Part shown: in pieces, positions 17,374 to 27,318 of the stretch
Numbering within the stretch: position 1 is the stretch's first letter
Layout: every line of letters starts with the position of its first letter
Notes under the pieces: generated by a model
Seen by the model: only the letters and a program-made list of their open reading frames with translations
The model's database searches: none
What the model was told of the DNA's origin: nothing
Position numbers and translations under genes: made by a program
Assembly (NCBI GenBank): GCA_026398695.1
Contig: JAPLSJ010000080.1
Coordinates: forward strand, 1 to 53,225
Length of the DNA stretch: 53,225 nucleotides
Reading direction: 5' to 3'
Origin: Arenimonas sp.
GTDB taxonomy: Bacteria > Pseudomonadota > Gammaproteobacteria > Xanthomonadales > Xanthomonadaceae

Positions 17374-17397
17374 AAAAGGCCCGGCCGGAGCCGGGCC
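17374..17397 (-). terminator. intrinsic terminator of the ComEA-like gene
   Basis: An 8-base perfect GC stem (17378-17385 with 17390-17397, tetraloop) is followed on the minus strand by TTTT. It lies 20 bases past the stop of the ComEA-like gene and before the transposase gene, which is therefore probably transcribed separately. Confidence 0.65.
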
Positions 17398-17417
17398 GCG
17401 GGACCGCATGCCGCCGA

Positions 17418-17756
17418 TCAGTTCGACGCCGTCACCGGCGCCTTCGGCTTGGGCTTGGCCGCCGCCGGCGCCGCGACGCGCGCGCCGGCGCCCACCTTGA
17501 TGCGGTCGCGGTTCTGTTCGATGGTGGACAGGCCGATGCCCTTCACTTCAGCCAGCTCGTCGGCGCTGCGGAACGCGCCGTGCTGCTTGCGATGGGCAAC
17601 GATGGCGTCGGCCTTGCTGGGGCCGACGCCGTTGAGCACGCGGTCGAGCGTGGCGGCGTCCGCCGTGTTGATGTCGACCGTTTCGGCGGCCATGGCGCTA
17701 CCGGCCAGCACGGCCGACAGCAGGATCGAGCGCAGGATCAGGGCAGTCTTCTTCAC
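17418..17756 (-). CDS. secreted ComEA-like helix-hairpin-helix protein
   Basis: GTG 17756 is the start: AAGGA lies six to seven bases ahead and the product begins with a signal peptide (VKKTALILRSILLSAVLAGS, cleavage after AMA). The mature part, VDINTADAATLDRVLNGVGPSKADAIVAHRK and then VKGIGLSTIEQNRDRI, is a double HhH domain as in ComEA, which binds double-stranded DNA in the periplasm during uptake. A Lys-Pro-Ala tail follows. 112 residues. In gammaproteobacteria such proteins serve natural transformation; this role is inferred, as no other competence gene is in the window. Confidence 0.85.
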   Translation of the reverse strand: MKKTALILRSILLSAVLAGSAMAAETVDINTADAATLDRVLNGVGPSKADAIVAHRKQHGAFRSADELAEVKGIGLSTIEQNRDRIKVGAGARVAAPAAAKPKPKAPVTASN

Positions 17757-17970
17757 GTGGGTTCCTTGATGGGTGGCAGGGGATTTGCCGGGCCGCGGTG
17801 GTCGCCGCGGGGCAAGGCCAGTCTCGGCCGCGGGCTGGCCGCCACCCATCGCCATTCACCCCGCCGGTGATCGGAAGCGCCCCGCCCGCGCTGTAGGACT
17901 TTCCCGGCGGCTGCGTCCGGCACCGCCCCGAAGGGGGTAAAATCGCGGCATTGGACCACCAAGGATCGCC

Positions 17971-19449
<1,479 letters not shown>

Positions 19450-19459
19450 GTACGTGACC

Positions 19460-20758
19460 ATGCCCAACGCTATCCCTGACCCGCGCGTCGCCAGCCTGGC
19501 GGCGGAGGCCGACCGGCTGGCCCGCCAGGGCGACGATGCGGCCAGTGCCAGGCTGTGGCACCAGGTGCTGGCCCTGTCGCCCGAGCACGGGGCGGCGCTG
19601 ACGTACTTCGGCTCGAAGGCACTCGCCCGCGGCGACATCGCCAGCGCCCGCGAGCAGTTGCAGCGTGCGGTCAGGGGCACGCCGCGGTTGGCGCTTGCGC
19701 ACGCCTACCTGGCGCGCGTGCACCGCTCCGAGGGCGATAACGAGGCGGCCATCAAGGAACTCGACCAGGCCATCAAGATCGAGCCGGGCGCCTATGGCGC
19801 CCATTTCGAGAAGGCCGCCATCTACGAACAGTTGGGCAATGAAAAGGCGCAGGCCCTGGCCTATTCCAGCGCCCTGCAGCTGTTGCCGCCCCAGGCTGCC
19901 ATGTCGCCGGAAATGCGGCCGCTGGTGGCGCGGGCACAGCGCATGGTGGCGGAGAATCAGGCCCAGCTGGGCGCCTTCCTGCACGCCCGGCTGGAGGATC
20001 TGCGGGGCGGCGATCGCGGCCGGGCGCTGGCGCGTTTCGACGAGTCACTCGATGTGTCGCTGGGCCGCAAGCCGCTGCACCTGTCCCGGCCGGCCATGTT
20101 CAACGTCGTCGGCCTGCCCTCGGTGGCCTTCTTCGATCGCGCCGATTTCCCCTGGGCGCCTGCGGCAGAGGCCTGCACGGCGCAGGTGAGGGCTGAGCTG
20201 GAAGACGTGATCCGCGACGACCGCGACGGCTTCGTTCCCTACGTGCAGACGCGGCCGGGCGAGCCGGTGGGCCAGTTCGAGTCCCTGGACTTCAACCCGG
20301 ACTGGAGCGCGTATTTCCTCTGGCAGCACGGCAAGCCAGTCGAACAGCACATCGCGCGCTGCCCGAACACCATGGCCATGCTGGAGGGCGTGCCGCAGGT
20401 GGCGATACGCCATCGGGCTCCGGCCGCATTCTTCTCCGCGCTCAAGCCCCACACGCGCATACCGCCCCACCATGGCGCGACCAACTGCCGGCTCACGGTG
20501 CACCTGCCGCTGATCATCCCGCCGCACTGCGCGCTCCAGGTGGGCAACCACGTGCGCGAATGGACCCCCGGCGAACTGCTCATCTTCGACGACACCATGC
20601 AGCACGCCGCCTGGAACGACAGCGACCAGCTGCGCGTCGTGCTGATCTTCGACATCTGGCACCCGATGCTGAGCGAAGCCGAGCGGCGGATGATGCAGGG
20701 AACCCTGGAAAGCATCATGGCCTACTACGGGCATGACGCCCCGCTGGGCGAGCTGTAG
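19460..20758 (+). CDS. TPR - aspartyl/asparaginyl beta-hydroxylase fusion
   Basis: A 432-residue protein with tetratricopeptide repeats in residues 10-145 (for example AYLARVHRSEGDNEAAIKELDQAIKIEPG) and a C-terminal AspH-type double-stranded beta-helix (about 240-405). PHHGATNCRLTVHLPL gives His338 and Arg344, FDDTMQHAAWN gives His382, and RVVLIFDIWHP closes the fold; AspH enzymes bind Fe(II) with two His and no carboxylate. The N-terminus lacks a signal peptide. It should hydroxylate a side chain of a protein or peptide chosen through the TPR part. Start ATG 19460; GTG six bases before is possible. Convergent with the 2OG oxygenase gene. Confidence 0.88.
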   Translation: MPNAIPDPRVASLAAEADRLARQGDDAASARLWHQVLALSPEHGAALTYFGSKALARGDIASAREQLQRAVRGTPRLALAHAYLARVHRSEGDNEAAIKELDQAIKIEPGAYGAHFEKAAIYEQLGNEKAQALAYSSALQLLPPQAAMSPEMRPLVARAQRMVAENQAQLGAFLHARLEDLRGGDRGRALARFDESLDVSLGRKPLHLSRPAMFNVVGLPSVAFFDRADFPWAPAAEACTAQVRAELEDVIRDDRDGFVPYVQTRPGEPVGQFESLDFNPDWSAYFLWQHGKPVEQHIARCPNTMAMLEGVPQVAIRHRAPAAFFSALKPHTRIPPHHGATNCRLTVHLPLIIPPHCALQVGNHVREWTPGELLIFDDTMQHAAWNDSDQLRVVLIFDIWHPMLSEAERRMMQGTLESIMAYYGHDAPLGEL

Positions 20759-20765
20759 GCGACGC

Positions 20766-21449
20766 TCAGGCCTTGGCGTGCCACCAGCCCGTGATGGCCA
20801 GGCGCGGCTCCAGCGCCCAGGGCGCCACGAGGCCGACGAAGTGGTTGGCGGGCACCTTGAACAGGCTCAGCGAATTCCAGCGCGGCAGGAAGGTGTCCAC
20901 CGGAGCCCCGTCGGCATCGGCGAAGTGAAGCAGCCCGCCCCAGTCGGCCTGCCACGTGCGCGACAGGTTCAGCACGTACGCATAGCGACGCCCCTCTTCC
21001 CGGTGCTGGTCGTCGTGCATCCGAAGGAACTGGCCCGGCAGGTAGCGGGTTGCCTGGGCGCCCACCATCGCCAGCTCGTGGTCGCCCGTGAAATCACGGA
21101 TGAAGGACAGGAAGGGCGCGCTGTTGAAGAACTCCAGCGCCGAATGCACCAGCAGCCCGGGGTTCTGGCCGGCCTTGACCGCCTCCACCATCAGGTAGCG
21201 GTCGTAGACGAAATGGAAGCCCTGCAGCGCCCGCTGGTAGGACGCCGGCCGGCGAACACGCATCGCCTCGCCCTGCCAGGGCGGGCTGTCGGGCAGGCCG
21301 CGCTCGGCGGTCACCCACGGCACGTCGTGGCGAAGGCAGTGCGCCAACCGGGTGGCCGCCTCTTCCTGCAGGAAGTCCGGGATCTGCACCCGCCCGTGCT
21401 GCAGCAGGCGCTGGTGGTAGGGGCGGAAGTCCAGTTCGTTGCTGATCAT
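20766..21449 (-). CDS. 2OG-Fe(II) oxygenase
   Basis: A 227-residue protein with a prolyl-4-hydroxylase-like fold: iron ligands His145 and Asp147 in FLRMHDDQHR, a distal His203 in VPANHFVGLVAP and Arg216, which would bind 2-oxoglutarate. YAYVLNLSRTWQADWGGLLHF is the matching core strand pair with the typical WGG. The N-terminus FDFRPYHQRLLQHGRVQIPDFL-like region resembles proteins annotated as prolyl-hydroxylase-like 2OG oxygenases. Substrate unknown. Ends eight bases from the convergent AspH-fusion gene; probably co-transcribed after the methyltransferase gene upstream. Confidence 0.87.
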   Translation of the reverse strand: MISNELDFRPYHQRLLQHGRVQIPDFLQEEAATRLAHCLRHDVPWVTAERGLPDSPPWQGEAMRVRRPASYQRALQGFHFVYDRYLMVEAVKAGQNPGLLVHSALEFFNSAPFLSFIRDFTGDHELAMVGAQATRYLPGQFLRMHDDQHREEGRRYAYVLNLSRTWQADWGGLLHFADADGAPVDTFLPRWNSLSLFKVPANHFVGLVAPWALEPRLAITGWWHAKA

Positions 21450-21498
21450 GGTCCGTAGGGGCGGCTGCGTATGGGCGTCAGTCTATTCCAGCCCGGGG

Positions 21499-22470
21499 TC
21501 AGACACCCGCCATCTCCATGCCCCAGCCCAACAGGCCCTCGGCCTGCGACAGGGGCCGGCACTGCGCCTGCGCGCCGGCGCACAGCGTTTCCAGCTGCGC
21601 GACCAGGGCCTGGGCCTGGCTGGCGTCCAAGGCGTGGTCGATCATTTCGGCCGTGCGCAGGCGGGCCGCCTGCAGGGCTTGGCGGTAGTCCGACAGCGCG
21701 GCAAGCGCAGGCCCGGGATCGGCGGCGGCACTGCCGATGATCCGATGCACCTGGTCGACCGCCTCCCGCGCGAGGTCGGGCGCCTGCAGCTGCCGGCTGT
21801 ATGCGGTCACTTCGCTGATGGCGGCGTTATAGGCCGAGCGTGATGCATTGGCCACCACATGGCCGCGCAGGTCTTCGCCGGCGCGGGCGCGGGCGAACCA
21901 GGGCAATACGCCTGACGCCGCGTCCAGCAGGCCGCCCGCTTCGAGCAGGCGCTCATGGATGGCCAGCTCACTGCGCCCGACCTTGGCCAACACCGAGCCG
22001 GCGTGGTGCATCACGAACGCCATCCTGCCGCCCGGCGCGAGCACGCGCAGGCATTCGCGCAAGGCAGGCTCGCGGTGGGCGTATTCGAATCCGAACTGGC
22101 TGACGATCAGCGTGAAGTGGCCGTCGGGAAACGGCAGGCTCTCCATCCGTACGCCGGAATGGAAGCGGATGCGGGGATAGTCCGCCGGCGTGTACCAGGC
22201 GGGTGCGATCTGCGCGAGGTCGACGGCGTCCACGTGCGGACAGTCGTTGGCGTCGCGGGTCGAGGACAGCAGGCGCGGCAGCGGGCCGTTGCCCGTCGCC
22301 AGGTCGAGCACGCGGTCGGACGCGCCCAGGGTACGGAACTGTTGCGCCCAGAATTGGCCGATGGCCCCGCCGTAGCCGGCGTCCAGGCTGCCGACACACG
22401 AGTGCAGCTGGCCTGCGGCCCAATAGGCGCTCCAGGCAGAGCGACGGGCTTCTTCGTCGACGGTTTGCAT
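21499..22470 (-). CDS. class I SAM-dependent methyltransferase
   Basis: A 323-residue protein with a Rossmann methyltransferase domain: motif I VLDLATGNGPLPRLL (54-68), acidic loop DAVDLAQIAP, motif post-I MESLPFPDGHFTLIVSQFGFEYA, and LRVLAPGGRMAFVMHH. The C-terminal 130 residues are helical without a recognised domain. The pattern is that of UbiE/type 11 enzymes acting on small molecules or lipids, but no substrate can be read from it. It is separated from the TonB receptor gene by a strong terminator. Confidence 0.85.
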   Translation of the reverse strand: MQTVDEEARRSAWSAYWAAGQLHSCVGSLDAGYGGAIGQFWAQQFRTLGASDRVLDLATGNGPLPRLLSSTRDANDCPHVDAVDLAQIAPAWYTPADYPRIRFHSGVRMESLPFPDGHFTLIVSQFGFEYAHREPALRECLRVLAPGGRMAFVMHHAGSVLAKVGRSELAIHERLLEAGGLLDAASGVLPWFARARAGEDLRGHVVANASRSAYNAAISEVTAYSRQLQAPDLAREAVDQVHRIIGSAAADPGPALAALSDYRQALQAARLRTAEMIDHALDASQAQALVAQLETLCAGAQAQCRPLSQAEGLLGWGMEMAGV

Positions 22471-22495
22471 CCGGGCATTGTCCTGCCGGCCGTCG

Positions 22496-22528
22496 CAAAA
22501 AAGAAGGGCCCCGTTGCCGGGGCCCTTC
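22496..22528 (-). terminator. intrinsic terminator of the TonB receptor gene
   Basis: A perfect 11-base stem (22503-22513 with 22518-22528, loop TTGC on the plus strand) is followed on the minus strand by a run of six T. It is 27 bases past the receptor stop. Confidence 0.88.
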
Positions 22529-22554
22529 GAAACCAGCGTGTTACGCCAGACTTA

Positions 22555-25062
22555 TCAGAAGGTCTGGGTGTAACGCAGGTAGGTGGTGCGACCGTAGGCG
22601 TCGTACAGGTAGAAGTTCCACGGACGGCCGTCGAAGCCGACCAGCTCCGGGTAACGATCGCCGACGTTGGTGGCGCCCACGGCGATGGTGCCGTTCCACG
22701 GGGCCTTCCAGGTCATCTGGACGTCGTTGGTGGCGTAGCCGCCAACGGTGTCTTCCTGACCGCCGATGTAGTTCACGTTCCAGCCGAAGGTGAAGTCGCC
22801 GTAGGTCCAGCTGTTGAGCAGCGTGGCGCGGTACTCCGGGTAGCCGACGAGGTCGATGTACTCAATGGCCGAACCGCGGCCGTTGTCGATCTCGTAGCTG
22901 TTGATCCAGGACACGGTCAGCTGGTTGTTCAGCGAGCCGTAGTCAGCCAGATCGAACTCGGTGCCGACGCGCAGGTCGACGCCGTCGGTGGTCAGCGTGC
23001 CCTGGTTGGCGTAGCCAGCCAGGATGTCGATGATCGCACCGTTCGGAGCGCGGGTGATGGCGACGCCCGGGGGCAGCGGGCCGTAGGTGGCCGGATCCAG
23101 GTCGGAGTTGATGATGTCCTGGGCGCTGATCTGGCCGATCGTGTTGTTGACCTTGATGTTGTAGTAGTCAACCGACAGGTCGAGCCACTCGAACGGGTCG
23201 TACACGAAGCCGACGCTGTACTGCTCGGACTCTTCCGGCGCGAGGTCCGGGTTGGCGATGAAGAACGTGTCAACCTGCAGCGAGCAGGTCGGCGCCGCAC
23301 TCAGGGCCACGCAGGACTGCGGGTCGTTGACCGGCTCGGCCGAGAAGGTCGGCTTCTGGGTCAGGATGTCCAGGCCCGGGGCGCGGAAGCCTTCGCCGTA
23401 GGAACCACGGAAGGTCAGGTTGTCCAGCGGCTGCCAGCGGAAGGCGACCTTGGGCGAGAACGAGTTGCCGACGTCGCTGTAGTCGTCGAAACGACCGGCC
23501 AGGGTGATGTCGAACGAGCTGGTGAACGGCAGCAGCCACTCGAAGAAGACCGCGCTCGCCTGGCGATCACCGGCCGAGGAGTTGCCGGCCGAACCCAGGA
23601 CCACGCCCGCTTCCGACAGCGAGTCGTAGATGTCCTGGAAGGTGTCGTCGCGGTACTCGGCGCCGACGACGGCGTTGGACGTGCCACCACCCATCTCGAA
23701 GACGTCGAAGTTGGCGATCGCGTACATTTCGTCGGTCTGCCAACGCGAGGTACGGCCGATGGTCGCGGTGAACGAGTTCAGCACGTCCTGCGAGGCGCCG
23801 AACGGGTTGCGCAGGTCATACAGACCAGCGTTGACGGCCGCATTGGCGAGGCTGGAGATGACGTAGCCACGACCCACTTCGGCGTACTTGTAGTCGGAGT
23901 GACGGATGCCCACGTCCAGGCCGATCGTGTCGGTCAGCTGGCCCTGGACGCCGAGCAGGAAGTCGCTGTTGGTGGTGTCGGTGAAGTTGTCGCGGTTGCC
24001 GCCCGCGGCGAAGCGGTGGCGGTAGATGGTCGGGGCGCCGTTGCCGACGACGATGTCGCCAGGGCCGCCTTCAGCAGCGGTGACGATACCCGGGACCGGG
24101 GCGTAGCGACCGAAGGACTCAACCTGGGTCACGTTGGCAGCGCTGTAGATGTTCCAGCTGTCGTTGATCTGGTGATCAGCGCGCAGGAAGACCGAGGTGC
24201 TGTCGATCGAGGCTTCGTTGGCGGCAACGGAGTTGAAGTCGAACGAGCACAGGCCGTTGCCCAGGGTGTAGAAGGCGCCCTGGTTGCAAGCAAAGCCCGG
24301 GACCGGGGCCAGCACGCCGAGCGCGTTGACGTAGTTGTTGCCGAACGAGCTCACGCCGAGCGTGTAGCCGATCTGGTCACGGGTGAAGACCATGCCGCGC
24401 TTGCTGGACGAGGCGCCGCCCACGATGCGGGTGGTGTCGCTGGCCGAGCCGAAGACGAAGGACATGTCTTCCAGGTCGCCACCGGTCACTTCGGTGTTGC
24501 CGCGACCGATGCGGAGTTCCGCACCGTTGAAGTCACGACGGGTGATGACGTTGACCACGCCACCGATCGCATCGGAGCCGTACACGGCGGAGGCGCCGTC
24601 CGACAGGATTTCGATGCGCTCAACGGCAGCCAGCGGGATGGCGTTCAGGTCGGAACCCGAGGACGCGGCCTGCGGAGCAGTCGGGGCGCGGCGGCCGTCG
24701 ATCAGCACCAGGGTACGACCCGAACCGAGACCACGCAGGTCGATGCTGGCCAGCGACTGGGCCGAGCTGCCCGACTGCGGACGGAAGTTGCCGAACGACG
24801 CGAAGGTCGTGTCGCGCAGCAGGTCAGCGACGGACACGTCACCGCTGGCATCGATCTGGGCGCGGTCGATCACGACGACCGGCACGGCGCCTTCGATCTC
24901 GGCGCGCTTCAGACGCGAACCGGTGACCTCGACGGTGTCGAGGGTGGCGGCTTCGCTTTCCGTGGATTCCTGCGCGAACGCGGGAAGCGTCACGAAGGCG
25001 GAAGCGGCACCGGCGAGGAGCGCGAAACGAATCGCGCCGGACAGCTGATTGAAATTAGACAT
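22555..25062 (-). CDS. TonB-dependent outer membrane receptor
   Basis: 835 residues: signal peptide ending LPAFAQ (residues 1-31), a TonB-box-like LDTVEVTGSRLKR, plug domain (about 45-170, with IDLRGLGSGRTLVLIDGRR and GSDAIGGVVNVITRR), and a 22-strand type barrel ending in aromatic YTQTF. It would import a ligand using TonB energy. The plug type (GSRLKR...SLASIDLRGLG) is the large group of Xanthomonadaceae/Sphingomonad receptors thought to take peptides or glycans. RBS GGAGAGAG precedes ATG. A 226-base AT-richer leader lies upstream. Confidence 0.93.
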   Translation of the reverse strand: MSNFNQLSGAIRFALLAGAASAFVTLPAFAQESTESEAATLDTVEVTGSRLKRAEIEGAVPVVVIDRAQIDASGDVSVADLLRDTTFASFGNFRPQSGSSAQSLASIDLRGLGSGRTLVLIDGRRAPTAPQAASSGSDLNAIPLAAVERIEILSDGASAVYGSDAIGGVVNVITRRDFNGAELRIGRGNTEVTGGDLEDMSFVFGSASDTTRIVGGASSSKRGMVFTRDQIGYTLGVSSFGNNYVNALGVLAPVPGFACNQGAFYTLGNGLCSFDFNSVAANEASIDSTSVFLRADHQINDSWNIYSAANVTQVESFGRYAPVPGIVTAAEGGPGDIVVGNGAPTIYRHRFAAGGNRDNFTDTTNSDFLLGVQGQLTDTIGLDVGIRHSDYKYAEVGRGYVISSLANAAVNAGLYDLRNPFGASQDVLNSFTATIGRTSRWQTDEMYAIANFDVFEMGGGTSNAVVGAEYRDDTFQDIYDSLSEAGVVLGSAGNSSAGDRQASAVFFEWLLPFTSSFDITLAGRFDDYSDVGNSFSPKVAFRWQPLDNLTFRGSYGEGFRAPGLDILTQKPTFSAEPVNDPQSCVALSAAPTCSLQVDTFFIANPDLAPEESEQYSVGFVYDPFEWLDLSVDYYNIKVNNTIGQISAQDIINSDLDPATYGPLPPGVAITRAPNGAIIDILAGYANQGTLTTDGVDLRVGTEFDLADYGSLNNQLTVSWINSYEIDNGRGSAIEYIDLVGYPEYRATLLNSWTYGDFTFGWNVNYIGGQEDTVGGYATNDVQMTWKAPWNGTIAVGATNVGDRYPELVGFDGRPWNFYLYDAYGRTTYLRYTQTF

Positions 25063-25288
25063 TTACTCTCTCTCCAACGTCAGAGTGATGGTGACTCTAG
25101 ATACCGGGACAAAGCCTAGAGGTCGAGCGTCAGGATAACGGTCACCTTGGCCGGACGGAGCATAACGCAATCTTTACGTCCCGGGAACACAGTTAACGTC
25201 TGGTAAACATCGGGTTAGCCGGCACGAGCCGCCGTGAACGAGCCAACCGGCGCGCCGAATCAGAGTAAAAGCTTTATTTTACCGACAC

Positions 25289-26206
25289 TTACTCGAGGTT
25301 CACCCGAACGTCACCAGAGAAGGCCTCCAGCTGGATTTCGCCACCGCCCTCCCCCAACCGGGCCTCGAGGTGCTTGCCGGGGCCGTACTGCTCGGTATGT
25401 ACCCGGCCCACCGGGCTGGTGATGTCGCCGCTGAACGTCTCCACCCGCAGTTGGGCCGACGTGTCGCGCGGCAGTGACAGGGTCAGGTTGCCGCTGACCG
25501 TGTCGCCGGCAATGCGCCCACCGGGCGCAAGCGCAGCCCGGACGCGGCTGTCGCCCGACACGCTGCTCAGGGTCAGCCGCTCGAGCTTGCCAGCCTCGAC
25601 CTGTGCGTCGCCCGACACGGTCTCGATGCCCACGACGCCGGTGACATTGCCCTTCACGCGGACATCGCCGCTCACCGAATCAACGGTCAGGCGAGCCGTG
25701 TCGAGCTCCAGGTCGAGGTTGCCGCTGACCGAATCCACGTTGGTCTCGGCCGGCCGCGCGCCGCGGATCAGCACGTTGCCGCTGACGGTGTCCACCGACA
25801 AATGACGGCCGGCCACGCCCGCCACGTCCACGTCGGCGCTGACGCTGTCCACCTTCACACCCGCGCGGGATGGCACCGAAATCTCGATGACGCTGGGTTC
25901 GCCGCCGCGGTTGCCGCCCCAGCCGAACCAGCTGCCGTTGCCCGACGGGTAGCGCACCTCGATGCGCAGGTCAGCGGGCGTGCCCTCGACCACCAGCTTT
26001 TCGACGCCATCACCCAGTGAACCGGTAATGCCCACTTCGGCCCGGTTCCAGGTCCGCACAACGATGCGTCCCTTCAGGTTGTCGACGGACACGTTGCCCT
26101 GGGGCGACAGGGGACGGACCTGATGGATGGGGGTGGCGGCAATGGCTGGGACTGGGGCGGTGGCCGCTACCAGCAATGCCGTGCACCAGACTGTGCGCGG
26201 GGTCAT
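25289..26206 (-). CDS. exported DUF4097 beta-repeat protein
   Basis: 305 residues: signal peptide with AIAA cleavage near residue 23, then a repeating region in which a strand ending in V/F-S-G/A-D/N recurs nine times (VDSVSADV, VDTVSGNV, VDSVSGNL, VDSVSGDV, IETVSGDA, LSSVSGDS, GDTVSGNL, VETFSGDI, LEAFSGDV), the DUF4097/GIN-type adhesin-like right-handed beta-helix. AAGGAG lies before the ATG. It is the third gene behind a sigma factor and its anti-sigma-like partner, so it may act in envelope stress sensing. No enzymatic motif is seen. Confidence 0.87.
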   Translation of the reverse strand: MTPRTVWCTALLVAATAPVPAIAATPIHQVRPLSPQGNVSVDNLKGRIVVRTWNRAEVGITGSLGDGVEKLVVEGTPADLRIEVRYPSGNGSWFGWGGNRGGEPSVIEISVPSRAGVKVDSVSADVDVAGVAGRHLSVDTVSGNVLIRGARPAETNVDSVSGNLDLELDTARLTVDSVSGDVRVKGNVTGVVGIETVSGDAQVEAGKLERLTLSSVSGDSRVRAALAPGGRIAGDTVSGNLTLSLPRDTSAQLRVETFSGDITSPVGRVHTEQYGPGKHLEARLGEGGGEIQLEAFSGDVRVNLE

Positions 26207-26226
26207 GGAATGCTCCTTCAGTAAGT

Positions 26227-26240
26227 ACATATATATATGT
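26227..26240. other. 14-base AT palindrome between anti-sigma and DUF4097 genes
   Basis: ACATATATATATGT is a perfect palindrome in a 38-base gap in a GC-rich operon. It could form a weak hairpin or bind a regulator; no promoter elements are evident on either side. Function unknown. Confidence 0.4.
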
Positions 26241-26244
26241 TGAA

Positions 26245-26700
26245 TCAGCCAGTGACGGCGCGTTGGGTCAGCGACAGCCGGCGGGAATAGGTGCGGCGGA
26301 GCTGGTCGAGCAGGTAGCGGGCGCCCGGGTCGCTGTCCAGGGCCCGGCGGATGTCGGACACGCTCTGGTCCAGGGTGGCCAGCGCCGGCTCGATCGGCGC
26401 CGGCAGCGGGGCGCCGTCGAACTGCCGCAGTGCCGCCTGGTATTCGCGCGTCAGGGCCTGGGCTTCGCGCTGCACCAGTTCCGCCTGCGGATCGGCCGGG
26501 AGTGGGCTGTCCAGTCGCCAGGCAATGCCGACCGCCAGGCAAAGCGATGCCGCAATGGCCAGGCCAGCCAGCCAGCCCAGGCCTTTTCGCGCCGACCGGG
26601 CCGGACGCAGTTTCGCGGCGATGCCGGGCCACAGGTCGCGCGGCGGCTCGATCTCGCGGGGGAGCTGGCGCAACTGCCAGCGAAGTTCAGTCTCGCCCAT
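26245..26700 (-). CDS. putative membrane anti-sigma factor
   Basis: 151 residues with one transmembrane segment (about 41-62), a short cytoplasmic N-terminus LPREIEPPRDLWPGIAAKL, and a helical periplasmic part. The position between a sigma-factor gene and an exported effector gene is the classical anti-sigma place. It has no HxxxCxxC zinc motif. Its N-terminal LP-x-P-x-R-x-WP-x-I motif recurs in the protein encoded at 51632-52186. AGGAG precedes the ATG; overlaps the sigma gene by 14 bases. Confidence 0.75.
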   Translation of the reverse strand: MGETELRWQLRQLPREIEPPRDLWPGIAAKLRPARSARKGLGWLAGLAIAASLCLAVGIAWRLDSPLPADPQAELVQREAQALTREYQAALRQFDGAPLPAPIEPALATLDQSVSDIRRALDSDPGARYLLDQLRRTYSRRLSLTQRAVTG

Positions 26701-27286
26701 GGTCTTCTCCTAGCCTGGCCCGCAGCAGCTGGCGGGCGCGATGCAGCTGGGCCTTGGAACTGCCGACCGCCATGCCCAGTTCGGTGGCGATCTCCTCGTG
26801 CTTCCAGCCTTCGATGTCGTAGAGCACCAGCACGGCGCGTGCGCGTGGTGGCAGGGTGGCGATGGCGCGCTCCAGGTCCAGGCCCAGCGCCGTGCGATGG
26901 CCGGCGCTGTCGGGCGTGGCGTGGGAGTCCAGCGCTTCGTCGTCGGTCTCGAGCGCTTCGCCGCCGCTGCGGGCGCGCAGCTCCATCAGCGCGGTGTTCA
27001 CCGCCAACCGATGCAGCCAGGTGGAAAACGCGCTTTCGAAGCGGAAGCCGGGCAGCGCCTGCCACGCCTTCACGAAGGATTCCTGCACCAGGTCCTCGGC
27101 CCTCCCCTCGTGGCCGCACAGCCGCCACAGCACCGCGAACACGCGGCGCGCGTGCTTGCGGTAGAGCTGCTCGAAGGCGCGCACGTCGCCGCGCCCCGCG
27201 GCGCGGACCAGGGCATGGTCCTCCTCGCGGGGTGAAACGGTGTCGTCTGGTGGGGTGGCGTGAAGGTCCACGGCGGCATTGAGCAT
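26687..27286 (-). CDS. ECF-type RNA polymerase sigma factor
   Basis: 199 residues from ATG 27286 (MLNAAVDLHATPP). Region 2 is FEQLYRKHARRVFAVLWRLCGHEGRAEDLVQESFVKAWQALPGF, with the DLVQESF sequence that contacts core polymerase; region 4 is LPPRARAVLVLYDIEGWKHEEIATELGM followed by the HTH GSSKAQLHRARQLLRARL. An ECF sigma factor that would direct transcription of its own operon on release by the anti-sigma factor. Earlier in-frame sequence does not resemble the family. Confidence 0.9.
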   Translation of the reverse strand: MLNAAVDLHATPPDDTVSPREEDHALVRAAGRGDVRAFEQLYRKHARRVFAVLWRLCGHEGRAEDLVQESFVKAWQALPGFRFESAFSTWLHRLAVNTALMELRARSGGEALETDDEALDSHATPDSAGHRTALGLDLERAIATLPPRARAVLVLYDIEGWKHEEIATELGMAVGSSKAQLHRARQLLRARLGEDHGRD

Positions 27287-27318
27287 ACCGACTCGGATGC
27301 CGGCCACGGCCGAAAGGT

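Noticed and set aside
21955-25119. 1054-codon plus-strand frame opposite the methyltransferase and TonB receptor
   Set aside because: Antisense shadow: composition is Arg/Val/His/Asp-rich without domains, while the minus strand encodes a complete receptor with signal peptide and terminal Phe.
25265-25282. GTAAAA/TTTTAC dyad after the DUF4097 gene as a terminator
   Set aside because: AT-only six-base arms with no T-tract on the minus strand; too weak to call.
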